A stretch of DNA of 43,382 nt, from positions 1 to 43,382 of IMG/VR virus record IMGVR_UViG_3300008267_006118. One strand, given 5' to 3'. Shown here one piece after another: positions 20,842 to 27,920 of this stretch; position 1 is the stretch's first letter, and every line of letters starts with the position of its first letter. The position numbers and the translations under genes are program-made. A model generated the notes under the pieces. The model was not told where the DNA came from. It did no database searches and saw only the letters and a program-made list of their open reading frames with translations. The DNA comes from a virus.

Positions 20842-20995
20842 ATGTTAATTCATGTTGGCAGTAACTTTTGAGGGAAGTTAAACATCCGAGTGGGTTTGTT
20901 GAAAATAATGCTCGTTTTTTGGCTCTGAATAAAGGGCGCATAACATCGCTCCCACCGAGTAAAACAGTAATGTTTTTATAAAGCACGTTCTTCAT
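20828..20995 (-). CDS. 55-residue ORF, doubtful
   Basis: ATG 20995 to TGA at 20828, overlapping the GTG start of the next gene by about 13 bases. Basic, Cys-containing (MRPLFRAKKRALFSTNPLG). It fills an otherwise empty 200-bp gap but lacks the usual leader, so it may be a chance frame. Confidence 0.25.
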   Translation of the reverse strand: MKNVLYKNITVLLGGSDVMRPLFRAKKRALFSTNPLGCLTSLKSYCQHELTCEPR

Positions 20996-21043
20996 TTCCG
21001 ATCCAAACGATTTTGTTTTGTTTTGCTTTATAAAAGGTTCGTG

Positions 21044-21223
21044 CTACTCAAAGTCATCTAATGTAGCAGCAAGATCTCTTTTGGATTTAATGGACTTGTC
21101 CTTCCTTCCATTAGACCAGTCGATAGCGTCCCAGTTTTCTTGGTACTTCTTTCCATACGTTCCAGGTCTTGGCTTGTCGCCCTTTCCATTACGATGTCTT
21201 TCAGTGTATGTTTTAATTTTCAT
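21044..21223 (-). CDS. 59-residue basic protein, unknown
   Basis: ATG 21223, TAG at 21044. Lys/Arg-rich, with GDKPRPGTYGKKYQENWDAI. About 20 bases upstream is TATAGTGCATAC (minus strand, 21253-21242), a box shared with the promoter at 24850. Composition is that of a nucleic-acid-binding small protein; function unknown. Confidence 0.5.
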   Translation of the reverse strand: MKIKTYTERHRNGKGDKPRPGTYGKKYQENWDAIDWSNGRKDKSIKSKRDLAATLDDFE

Positions 21224-21257
21224 ATGTCATCACTAACATAAGTATGCACTATATATG

Positions 21258-21461
21258 CTAAAAATCAAATTTTTTTTCACCGATATCTAAAGAAACTTTT
21301 CCCACATCCATTCGTTCTAGCCAAGCTACAGCTTTCCCTGAATCAATAACATCATATGGTTTAATGCATTCATCACTAATCACTCCATTATCCTGCAACT
21401 GATCCATGATACTGTCAGCGTTCAGCTTCCTTACCCTAACATAATGCTCTAGTGTATTCAT
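21258..21461 (-). CDS. Small acidic protein, unknown
   Basis: 67 residues, overlapping the upstream gene by 4 bases (ATGA). Contains KLNADSIMDQLQDNGVISDE and a C-terminal LDIGEKKFDF. A small alpha/beta protein of unknown role. Confidence 0.5.
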   Translation of the reverse strand: MNTLEHYVRVRKLNADSIMDQLQDNGVISDECIKPYDVIDSGKAVAWLERMDVGKVSLDIGEKKFDF

Positions 21462-21646
21462 CTGATAGTTACACGGGACCGATATTGCTTCCCCTTGTAT
21501 TTGAATGTCATTAGATCGTACCCCTGTAGGTCTTCCTCGATATTCAAAAACTCCGTTTCGCTTACTGGAATCCAGTTATTGTTAACCATAACGTAGGATT
21601 GTCTCTCTCCGTGGTCAGAATCATAGAACTTTTTCTTACTTGTCAT
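21458..21646 (-). CDS. Small protein, unknown
   Basis: 62 residues from ATG 21646 (MTSKKKFYDSDHG), which overlaps the upstream stop by 11 bases; an ATG at 21658 is also possible. The sequence (WIPVSETEFLNIEEDLQGYD, MTFKYKGKQYRSRVT) looks like a small all-beta domain. Function unknown. Confidence 0.5.
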   Translation of the reverse strand: MTSKKKFYDSDHGERQSYVMVNNNWIPVSETEFLNIEEDLQGYDLMTFKYKGKQYRSRVTIR

Positions 21647-21863
21647 ATGATACTCCATCTCCAGATTCTTCTAGTCCAAAGAACAAAGATATTCTAACCC
21701 AAGGTTTCCCGTCATCTTCTCCGTATTCTTTAGTTGCAGTAAATCCACCAGAACCAGATGTCCTGTAATCTCCCTTTAAAACATTTACAGTTTGAACTCT
21801 ATCGAATTCAAATGTGTCCATGATGTTGTCTATCTGATCCTGTATTGCTTCTTGTTTTGTCAT
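21636..21863 (-). CDS. Small protein, unknown
   Basis: 75 residues, a helix (EAIQDQIDNIMDTFEFDRVQ) followed by a Gly-rich beta part (SGSGGFTATKEYGEDDGKPW). No motif recognised. Leader AAGTAAACAAATG. Confidence 0.5.
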   Translation of the reverse strand: MTKQEAIQDQIDNIMDTFEFDRVQTVNVLKGDYRTSGSGGFTATKEYGEDDGKPWVRISLFFGLEESGDGVSYDK

Positions 21864-21867
21864 TTGT

Positions 21868-22107
21868 TTACTTTTTTGTAATTACAATGGAATCGCCTTC
21901 TTTTACAAAAGCCAACATATTTTCTAGTTTTCGTATTATTCCTAAAGCCATATCTCTTTGATCACTAACTCCAGATAGCTCTCTCTCAAGATTTCTAGCG
22001 AATTCAACTGAAACATAACTTCCACGAAGCGCAAGATCAACTTGCGAATCAGTTTCATTGTTAGTCATTGGTGTTGGATATTTCGCGTATAAGTTTGTTT
22101 TGTTCAT
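21868..22107 (-). CDS. Phage protein of the 'FARNLERE' type
   Basis: 79 residues. YPTPMTNNETDSQVDLALRG followed by VSVEFARNLERELS matches a group of small phage proteins with a fixed (A)R-x-LERE helix. Similar to the following gene product, suggesting duplication. TAATG overlap with it. Function unknown. Confidence 0.55.
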   Translation of the reverse strand: MNKTNLYAKYPTPMTNNETDSQVDLALRGSYVSVEFARNLERELSGVSDQRDMALGIIRKLENMLAFVKEGDSIVITKK

Positions 22108-22385
22108 TATCGTAATATGTCGTTTAATTCTTTTATTTTATTTAGTGCATCATCACGTTCCAACTCTGCTCTAGCTGCCATGTCTACAGCAAACTTCCAT
22201 TTGTTCTCCCAACCTATAATGTCATTCCTTGCCTCGTCACGTTCTTGGCAGTATCTCATAGCCCTTCCCTCTGTTCGGTAGTCTTGCGACATTAAATCGT
22301 CACGTTCCCGTTCCAACTTTCGGCACAGGAGAACCATGTCCTTTTGTTCCCCCCATGCTGCGTCTGTTTCAGGCGTATCGCTCAT
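22107..22385 (-). CDS. Phage protein of the 'TPETDA..RKLERERD' type
   Basis: 92 residues from ATG 22385 (MSDTPETDAAWG), which overlaps the upstream stop as ATGA; the upstream ATG at 22391 is less likely. RKLERERDDL and ARAELERDDALNKIKEL form a coiled coil. This N-terminus with the RKLERERD helix occurs in many phages without known function. Confidence 0.6.
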   Translation of the reverse strand: MSDTPETDAAWGEQKDMVLLCRKLERERDDLMSQDYRTEGRAMRYCQERDEARNDIIGWENKWKFAVDMAARAELERDDALNKIKELNDILR

Positions 22386-22570
22386 ATCCATTCTCCATTC
22401 TTAATCTCTTCGATTTCAATGTTGATTCTCCAAAGATGCTTCCAAACAGATTGCTCTTTCAGCCAATCAAAGAATGTAGCCATTGCAACGCTAGGTTCGT
22501 TTGCTTTGGTAAACAACTCTCCAGAGAACAAGTTTTTTTCTGAGTTATATTTTATCTTATATGTTTTCAT
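22382..22570 (-). CDS. Small protein, unknown
   Basis: 62 residues from ATG 22570 (MKTYKIKYNSEKN), leader AATAACATG, directly after the methyltransferase stop. Beta start (KTYKIKYNSEK), then SVAMATFFDWLKEQSVWKHL. Not recognised. Confidence 0.5.
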   Translation of the reverse strand: MKTYKIKYNSEKNLFSGELFTKANEPSVAMATFFDWLKEQSVWKHLWRINIEIEEIKNGEWI

Positions 22571-22574
22571 GTTA

Positions 22575-23603
22575 TTAAAATAATTCCTTTTGTCCATTAT
22601 TTACAAAACTGTTTAATATACTTTCTATTAAAACATTAGAGTTTTTAGAAAAAAATAAAACAGGTTCGCAAAATCCAGCGGTTTGACTTTTTTTATTATT
22701 CATATTTATTCTTTTACCTAGAGAATATCCAATTGAACCATGGTATGTGGAACCAATTGATTTCATGTAATTAATTAATGGGTAACAAATTGCATTATAT
22801 TCATGGTTGCAATAAACATCAGAAATATTAAACACAATAAACCCGCCGTCTTTTACTGCATTAAAACAATTTTTCCCAGTTGGAAATAAAAACCCATTCA
22901 ACCAATCATTTATTTTTTTAAACAAAGCATGACTTTGCATATCTCCATTATATTTTTCAATTTTAAAATATGGTGGAGAAGTGAAAGTTAAATCAAAATA
23001 ATTTTCTTCTGGGCAATCTATTTCACAACCTTTCATTTCAAAGTGAATATTTGTTTTTGATTTTAAATTTTTAACCTGTTCACTATATCCAGAAAAAACA
23101 AAAGGATTAACATCTCTTCCATAATATAATTCAACATTACTTGCTAGTGCTGCTGAAAGTCTATCTCCCCATCCCATGCATGGATCATATATTTTTTTAG
23201 CATTAAAAATTGAAAATATAGTTTTTGCTGCTGATGGTCTAAATTGAGCAGGAATATACTTTCTTAAAGCTAATGCAGTCTTAGGACTCTTTTCATAAAA
23301 CTTAGATGACTCTAATCCTTTTCTGAATTTTTGAATATACCAACTTCTAATAACTGAAGGAGAATTAATGGAATCACACGCCATTCTTGCTCCATAATGG
23401 TATCTATTAGATGACAATAATCCAGTTCTATCTATTGGTATTATGAAATCCATTTTGTTTTCTATTTTTACGCTCCTTGATTCCCATTGCATTTTCTTCA
23501 AAACAGGAGTGTATTTTTTTAATTTTAAAAAATCATTATGTGATTCTTGGTCATTAGGACAATCTATTGGAAGAGTACAATCAAACTTTTGCATATTTAT
23601 CAT
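22575..23603 (-). CDS. Phage DNA methyltransferase (TSPPY motif)
   Basis: 342 residues. Motif I-like YDPCMGWGDRLSAAL (about 140-155) and catalytic motif IV TSPPYF (about 209-214) as in N4-cytosine and beta-class N6-adenine methyltransferases; an N-terminal region of about 130 residues precedes the catalytic domain. No restriction nuclease is adjacent, so it is an orphan phage methylase, probably protecting phage DNA. The gene is notably AT-rich compared with its neighbours, which may point to recent acquisition. Leader TAAAAAAATGATAAATATG; the second ATG (23594) is possible. Confidence 0.75.
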   Translation of the reverse strand: MINMQKFDCTLPIDCPNDQESHNDFLKLKKYTPVLKKMQWESRSVKIENKMDFIIPIDRTGLLSSNRYHYGARMACDSINSPSVIRSWYIQKFRKGLESSKFYEKSPKTALALRKYIPAQFRPSAAKTIFSIFNAKKIYDPCMGWGDRLSAALASNVELYYGRDVNPFVFSGYSEQVKNLKSKTNIHFEMKGCEIDCPEENYFDLTFTSPPYFKIEKYNGDMQSHALFKKINDWLNGFLFPTGKNCFNAVKDGGFIVFNISDVYCNHEYNAICYPLINYMKSIGSTYHGSIGYSLGKRINMNNKKSQTAGFCEPVLFFSKNSNVLIESILNSFVNNGQKELF

Positions 23604-23644
23604 TTTTTTAGGCTTATTGCTTTAATGTTGATATATACCGCAAA

Positions 23645-23956
23645 TTATATTTGCTCCTCAAACCTAGCTTGGTGCTTGATAAACTTAAATGGAATCATTG
23701 GAGTTCCACCATGCCTATTATGAGTAACGTGCATGATATATGCATATGGGTCATCACGCTTCTCTTCATCTGGTATTACCTTGGTAAAACTATCGCAATC
23801 CATGTAGAATGTTCTTGATTCACGTACTGAACCATTCTCGTTCAACTGAGCTAACAATACAATACAAACATTCAATTCTTTTGAGATGATCTTTGCCGTG
23901 CGGCTAACTTCCGCTACTTCACGTTCACGATTCTTGGGATCTCCAGATGCCTCCAT
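23645..23956 (-). pseudogene. C-terminal part of a DnaB-type replicative helicase
   Basis: 103 residues in a different frame from the N-terminal part. It begins (in frame upstream of the ATG) Q-L-M-E-A-S-G and continues with NREREVAEVSRTAKIISKEL, VCIVLLAQLNENGSVRESR (helicase motif H3), then HNRHGGTPMIPFKF, the normal C-terminal motifs of DnaB. The upstream Walker B motif (hhhhDYLQL) is missing. It can only be a fragment unless a frameshift joins the pieces, and even then the Walker B region would be lacking. Confidence 0.75.
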
Positions 23957-24839
23957 TAATTGAGCCAGTCATTGATGCTTCATCTACGATATATATCGGC
24001 AGCTTGGATGATTTGTTGATAGCTGCTGATAACTTCTTGTGGTCTTCGTTCTTCAACTTGCCATCAAGAAGATCGCTCAATGCAATCTTGCTTGTAGCTG
24101 CGATATACTTGTCAACTAATTCTTCAGCGGACATCTCCATGCTAATAATAGCTACTGGAACATTATCGTTAAATGCTGAGTTTGTTACCATCTGTAGCGA
24201 TGATGTAGTCTTCCCAGCCTTGGCTGCTCCAGCAATGATGTGAAGTGTGCGTGGGCGAAATCCTCTGGTTGCCATATCCCACTTCATAAATCCAGAAGAG
24301 TGTCCACGATTGACTGCTCCGTTCGTAACAGCAGCTTCTTCCCAACGATTGATGCAGGAGTTAAGAACCTCTCCGATATGCTTCACTTCTGTCCGAGTTG
24401 ATGACATCGAAACAATGTCCTTGCTTGCCTCTTCCTGTAGTTCGATTGGATCTTTAGTGCGGTCAACAGCATCGTTCATCATCCGCTTGCACACAGAAAG
24501 AATCTTTCTGCGGACCATGCAATCCTTGATCGTCTCAAAGTATGATGTCCAGTTAGCCGAGCTATAAACGATAGTATATAACTCAGACACGTAATGATCT
24601 CCACCTATCCTGTCTAGTTCTCCAGATGATCGCAGAAAAGAAATGACAGTCAGCATATCAACTGGATTTTTATCTAGCCACATTTGGCTAATTGCATTCC
24701 AGATTATTTTGTGACTATCGAAGTAAAAGAACTCAGGAGTTAACTTCTCTATTGTCTTCTCTATGACTCTTATATCTTGCATTGCGGAAGAGATAAAACC
24801 TTTCTCTGCCTCCATGTCGTGTGGTAGTATTGTGTTCAT
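23925..24839 (-). pseudogene. N-terminal part of a DnaB-type replicative helicase
   Basis: 304 residues from ATG 24839 (MNTILPHDMEAEKGFIS). N-terminal DnaB domain, then GFRPRTLHIIAGAAKAGKTT with Walker A at 204-212, IISMEMSAEELVDKYIAATS (H1a region), and PIYIVDEASMTGS, after which the frame ends in S-I-N-G-G-I-W-R-S-Q-E-S and TGA. The expected Walker B helix and DYLQLM element of about 25-30 residues are absent and the remaining C-terminal domain lies in another frame. A deletion between CAATT repeats would explain it (see findings). Confidence 0.8.
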
Positions 24840-24849
24840 GTTCGTATGC

Positions 24850-24878
24850 ACTATATGTAGTGCCGTGAAGCATGTCAA
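24850..24878 (-). promoter_or_regulatory. Strong sigma-70-like promoter of the helicase gene
   Basis: Minus strand TTGACA (24878-24873), 17-base spacer, TATAGT (24855-24850). The helicase ATG (24839) lies 10 bases after the -10, so the mRNA would begin about at the start codon. TATAGTGCATAC also occurs at 21253-21242. Confidence 0.75.
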
Positions 24879-25123
24879 CTCATTTTAAAAATTTTCATCA
24901 AGTCATCTAATCCCTTTGAGGAATTCTTTTGATGTGGAGTGTAGTCAATATCTTCATCAAGATCTTTGTCACTATCTGGCATCTGACGGAATCCTTGTTT
25001 GTACGCAACGTCATACGTTGTTTCAAAGAATTTCTTTATTCCATTCTTTGTAAAAGTAATTTTTTCTCCAGATAATGCTGGTGTTTTTTTTAAATAAAGT
25101 TCAAATAATTCTTCTTTACTCAT
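24875..25123 (-). CDS. Small protein upstream of the helicase, unknown
   Basis: 82 residues, helical N-terminus (SKEELFELYLKKTPALSGEK), charged C-terminus (DSDKDLDEDIDYTPHQKN). Position beside dnaB is where helicase loaders or ssDNA-binding accessory proteins often are, but no homology is recognised. Its stop overlaps the helicase promoter. Confidence 0.5.
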   Translation of the reverse strand: MSKEELFELYLKKTPALSGEKITFTKNGIKKFFETTYDVAYKQGFRQMPDSDKDLDEDIDYTPHQKNSSKGLDDLMKIFKMS

Positions 25124-25148
25124 AATTACGTTGATGTTATATGCTCAA

Positions 25149-25331
25149 ATGATGAAACAAAATTCTATTGAAAAATCTTATGGAAAAATGGGATTACCAT
25201 TTCCATATCGTGACACGAAAGATAGTGGCTCATTTATAACTAAAGAGCAAGAGAAAGGTAAAAATGGATTTACTGAAAATAGAATCACAGGAAAAGTTGA
25301 AGCTAAAAAACTTGGAAAATTAAATTACTAA
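25149..25331 (+). CDS. Small basic protein, unknown
   Basis: 60 residues from ATG 25149 (a second ATG follows at 25152; the upstream ATG at 25131 is also possible). K/G-rich, with GKMGLPFPYRDTKDSGSFIT. Divergent from the minus gene at 25123 with little room for a leader. It is followed 1 base later by the next plus gene. Confidence 0.45.
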   Translation: MMKQNSIEKSYGKMGLPFPYRDTKDSGSFITKEQEKGKNGFTENRITGKVEAKKLGKLNY

Positions 25332-25332
25332 T

Positions 25333-25947
25333 ATGGCATCTTTAATTAAAAATTCATTTGGAAATATGTTGGGTGAGGATGAGGAACAGGATGCAAGCTT
25401 TTCTCCAAGCGCATTTAATTTAAACCCAGGCTTAAACAATACTTCTATTTCTACCAATAGATTTTCTACAACTCCGCAACCTGAGACTATGCCAAAAAAG
25501 GGTATGTCTATGAGGGAAAAATACGATGCTAAAACTTTAAGTAGAGATGAAAAAATAGCACAACAAAGAGAAGGTGTTGAGCAACGCAAGCAGCAAAGGA
25601 AAGCATTGTATGATGCAGATCCCAATAAGAGAAATAAAACTATGTGGGATAAGGAATTTGATCCTAATCCTAAACCTCAACAAGCATCTTCTTTAAGGGA
25701 AAGAAATCCAATAAATCCACCTTCTTCTTTAAAGGATAGAAATCCAATAAATCCACCTTCTCCCGCGCCCAATGTGACTGGATTAAAATCAATGTCATCT
25801 GATTTATCTGCATTTTCTCCTAAGCCAACATTGAATGCAATGCAGAAAATTTTAGGAAACTCACCTTCTCCATCTACTCCAAACTTAACTGCAATGAATT
25901 CAAGTAAACCTAAAATAGATGAAGAAAAAAAACTTAAAAAAGTATAA
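25333..25947 (+). CDS. Low-complexity Pro/Lys-rich protein, possible virion or scaffold component
   Basis: 204 residues, mostly disordered. Contains the direct repeat RNPINPPSSLKDRNPINPPS (about 124-143) and a Lys-rich C-terminus. No enzyme motif. Such proteins in phages are often internal virion or scaffold-like. Separated from the virion operon by the deaminase and the noncoding RNA region. Confidence 0.5.
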   Translation: MASLIKNSFGNMLGEDEEQDASFSPSAFNLNPGLNNTSISTNRFSTTPQPETMPKKGMSMREKYDAKTLSRDEKIAQQREGVEQRKQQRKALYDADPNKRNKTMWDKEFDPNPKPQQASSLRERNPINPPSSLKDRNPINPPSPAPNVTGLKSMSSDLSAFSPKPTLNAMQKILGNSPSPSTPNLTAMNSSKPKIDEEKKLKKV

Positions 25948-25952
25948 TTTTT

Positions 25953-26342
25953 TTACACTTTAATTAAAGTTATACCAAAATCACTAGCAACTTCTAAAGC
26001 TATTGTATCATTTAAGTATACTTCCTTGTAGTATACCTTCTTTATTCCGTATCCTGCAAAGGCACGAAGGCAATCTCTGCATGGGAGAAGTGTGCATGCA
26101 GCCATGTAACACTCGTTTGGTCTAACGTATCTCAATGCATTTTGTTCTGCATGGACAACGTAAATTCTACGTCTGTCTCTGCATGACCAATCTTCTTTCA
26201 TTCCTTGCGGGAATCCATTGTATCCTACAGATGCGATTGAATTATCGTGACGCAGTAGAACCGCTCCTACTTTCTTCCACGGATCTTTAGATTTCAACGA
26301 AACAGCTTCAGCTATATTCATTGCGTATTTATGCCATGTCAT
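25953..26342 (-). CDS. dCMP deaminase-family protein
   Basis: 129 residues from ATG 26342 (MTWHKYAMNIAEAV); the ORF is open to 26378 but the first in-frame codons there lack a family match. Zinc site: H64-A-E66 (Glu66 is the proton shuttle), Cys88 and Cys91 in PCRDC. Converts dCMP to dUMP, the substrate of ThyX. The gene lies downstream of a long structured segment on its own strand, suggesting leader control. It is isolated between plus-strand genes. Confidence 0.85.
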   Translation of the reverse strand: MTWHKYAMNIAEAVSLKSKDPWKKVGAVLLRHDNSIASVGYNGFPQGMKEDWSCRDRRRIYVVHAEQNALRYVRPNECYMAACTLLPCRDCLRAFAGYGIKKVYYKEVYLNDTIALEVASDFGITLIKV

Positions 26343-26379
26343 TATCAATATCCTTATTTGGTGGTGAGTTCGGTGCATA

Positions 26380-26403
26380 GCAGTTCCTACTAAAAGAAAC
26401 TGC
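26380..26403 (-). promoter_or_regulatory. Alternative hairpin competing with the long-range stem
   Basis: GCAGTTTC (26403-26396) pairs with GGAACTGC (26387-26380) over 8 positions including one G-U. The same GGAACTGC can instead pair with GCAGTTCC at 26690-26683. The two pairings exclude each other, which is how many RNA switches work. Confidence 0.4.
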
Positions 26404-26690
26404 TAAAATCATACCTCCTTGTTCGTATGGAGCCGTTCGTATGCTTTTATGAATCACTCAGCCAGAGGTCGTCCTTATCCTAGCTTTACTTAGTTTACAC
26501 CTTTCGGTGAGAGTCAGTCTGATTCGCAATCTCCTTCCTTTCGGAAAGAGCGTATTAAGTTGGTAGTCTATTAACCCTTCCAACACCTCTCCTTCACACG
26601 GGAGTCCTTTACAGGTTTGTTCCATAGTCAGGGGATAGAACCCTGCCGTGCTACACTCATCTTATTTTACAGGCTCATTTCGGGAACTGC
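26380..26690 (-). ncRNA. Predicted multi-branched structured RNA or leader of the deaminase gene
   Basis: About 311 nt without coding potential. Long-range stem: GCAGTTCC (26690-26683) with GGAACTGC (26387-26380), 8 Watson-Crick pairs. Inside, on the minus strand: CTCTTTCC-GAAA-GGAAGGAG (8 bp with one G-U), CACC-GAAA-GGTG, CAGGG-TTCTATC-CCCTG, GTTGG...CCAAC, and CATAC...CTCC/GGAG...GTATG. The G-U pairs and two GNRA loops fold properly only on the minus strand. The 3' end lies 37 bases before the deaminase ATG. It matches no RNA class I know. Confidence 0.55.
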
Positions 26691-26713
26691 CGTAGCTTCA
26701 TGCGAAAGAAAAA

Positions 26714-26744
26714 CCCGCCTTGATAGTCACAATATCAAGACGGG
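26714..26744 (-). terminator. Long hairpin with T-runs on both sides, loop TTGTGAC
   Basis: Stem of 12 bp (minus strand CCCGTCTTGATA / TATCAAGGCGGG, one G-U pair) and a 7-base loop TTGTGAC; T5 follows on either strand (plus 26746-26750; minus 26713-26709). By stem form it suits a minus transcript and looks like an intrinsic terminator. Its loop is complementary to that of the neighbouring hairpin. Confidence 0.6.
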
Positions 26745-26767
26745 ATTTTTGCGGGGAAAAATTGTTC

Positions 26768-26786
26768 TGAATCTTGTGACGATTCA
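26768..26786 (-). ncRNA. Hairpin with loop GTCACAA, exact complement of the neighbouring loop
   Basis: Minus strand TGAATC-GTCACAA-GATTCA: 6-bp stem, 7-base loop. The loop is the exact reverse complement of loop TTGTGAC of the hairpin at 26714-26744, so the two can form a 7-bp kissing pair. A TTGACA box (minus 26828-26823) lies upstream, so the hairpin would be at the start of a minus transcript. Confidence 0.45.
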
Positions 26787-26805
26787 ATTAAGATGAATTC
26801 AAATT

Positions 26806-26858
26806 ATCAGCACTAAGTAAAATGTCAACTTGATTTTTTTAAAAAATTGTTTAACAAT
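26806..26858. promoter_or_regulatory. Divergent promoter region of the late operon and the structured RNA
   Basis: Plus strand: TTGATT (26830-26835), 17 bases, AACAAT (26853-26858), then ATG at 26866. The palindrome ATTGTTTAACAAT (26846-26858) overlaps the -10. Minus strand: perfect TTGACA (26828-26823) with GATAAT-like bases 14-16 bases downstream. The two -35 boxes are back to back. Match to -10 consensus is only moderate on both strands. Confidence 0.4.
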
Positions 26859-26865
26859 AACTGCG

Positions 26866-27057
26866 ATGAACAAAACACAAGGCTCTGAACAAGCTATGAA
26901 ACGTAAACTCAGCGAGTGCATGTCCTCTCTATCCAAGTGGTGCTTCAATCGCGCAAGTGGGAACTTTAATCCAGAAACCACAATGATAATGCTGGCGCAC
27001 AAAGTTGTTGAGATGACAGACCGAATCGAGAGGGCTGGAAAGGTTAGATATAAATGA
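26866..27057 (+). CDS. Small basic protein, first gene of the late operon
   Basis: 63 residues from ATG 26866; the open frame extends to 26830 but those bases are promoter. Basic helical N-terminus (NKTQGSEQAMKRKLSECMSS) followed by IMLAHKVVEMTDRIERAG. No domain recognised. ATG lies 7 bases after the -10 candidate; its stop overlaps the next start as ATGA. Confidence 0.55.
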   Translation: MNKTQGSEQAMKRKLSECMSSLSKWCFNRASGNFNPETTMIMLAHKVVEMTDRIERAGKVRYK

Positions 27058-27920
27058 ACGCATTCCATTCAGGCTGCATAGGTGACATCATTTATTCAAT
27101 TCCAACACTACACAAACTTGGTGTAGAGTCCCTGTTTATTGCAGATAGACCATGGACAAAACCAATCGTTAATAGAATCGGTGCATTTGATAGGATACTT
27201 GAGAGTCAAGGGATAAAGGTTAGAGAGCATAAAGGAGAGAATATTGACTATGATCTATCTACTTACCGCAGTGCGGGTCACAAGTACGGGGAAACTATTG
27301 TATCAAAGATAGCTAGATGGGTTAACGTCCACGTAGATGTGTCGGAAAAAAGTATACGTATTTCCGACAAAACTCCTTATACAAAAGGAAAGATTGTTGT
27401 AGGTAGATGTCCTAGATGGCATGGAGAAAACTTTCCGTGGAAAGAAATTGTTGAACAATACGGGAGTGACATTGTTTTCATTGGACTACCTGAAGAATAC
27501 AAGGCATTCACAAAAGAATTTGGGAACGTGGATTATTATCACACAATAGACCTTTATGACGTTGCTGAAGCTGTTAATGGGTGCGACATCTACTTTGGGA
27601 ATCAAAGCTCACCAATGGCTATTTGCGAGGGATTAAAGCATGACTGCGTACAGGAATGTTGTCTATACGCTTTTGACTGCGTTTATCATAGGGGAAATAA
27701 AGTTCATGTCATAGATGGGAACTTTACGTTCACGCATAAAGGAAGAGTATTTGATTATAAAATTGAACCACCAAAGCATGGATATAAAATAACTATTAAT
27801 GGTTATGACTTCCATTCAAGAGATAAAGATGTATGCGTAACAATAGCACGTGCATACTTGACTATGAACAATATACAATGTAATGTTGATTCACTAAAAG
27901 AATTAGTTAAATTATATTAA
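27054..27920 (+). CDS. Glycosyltransferase family 9-like protein
   Basis: 288 residues. N-terminal GCIGDIIYSIPTLHKLG is the GD-x-(I/V)-x-(T/S)-x-P pattern of GT9 (heptosyltransferase) proteins; the second half has KIVVGRCPRWHGENFPWKEI, DIVFIGLPEEYKAF, then a GNQSSPMAICEGL motif where the acceptor/donor cleft lies. It transfers a sugar, possibly to virion or host envelope. It sits at the head of the virion operon, unlike the GT4-type enzyme at 6235. Confidence 0.7.
   Translation: MNAFHSGCIGDIIYSIPTLHKLGVESLFIADRPWTKPIVNRIGAFDRILESQGIKVREHKGENIDYDLSTYRSAGHKYGETIVSKIARWVNVHVDVSEKSIRISDKTPYTKGKIVVGRCPRWHGENFPWKEIVEQYGSDIVFIGLPEEYKAFTKEFGNVDYYHTIDLYDVAEAVNGCDIYFGNQSSPMAICEGLKHDCVQECCLYAFDCVYHRGNKVHVIDGNFTFTHKGRVFDYKIEPPKHGYKITINGYDFHSRDKDVCVTIARAYLTMNNIQCNVDSLKELVKLY

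Noticed and set aside
23947-24567. Plus-strand ORFs opposite the helicase (23947-24243, 24247-24567)
   Set aside because: Antisense to the clear DnaB motifs; no leader.
26380-26790. Group I or group II intron, tmRNA or RNase P RNA
   Set aside because: I looked for the group I P7/S-type core, a group II domain V, the tmRNA acceptor/tag and RNase P conserved cores; none was found. The T-arm-like CAGGG-TTCTATC-CCCTG has no acceptor stem.
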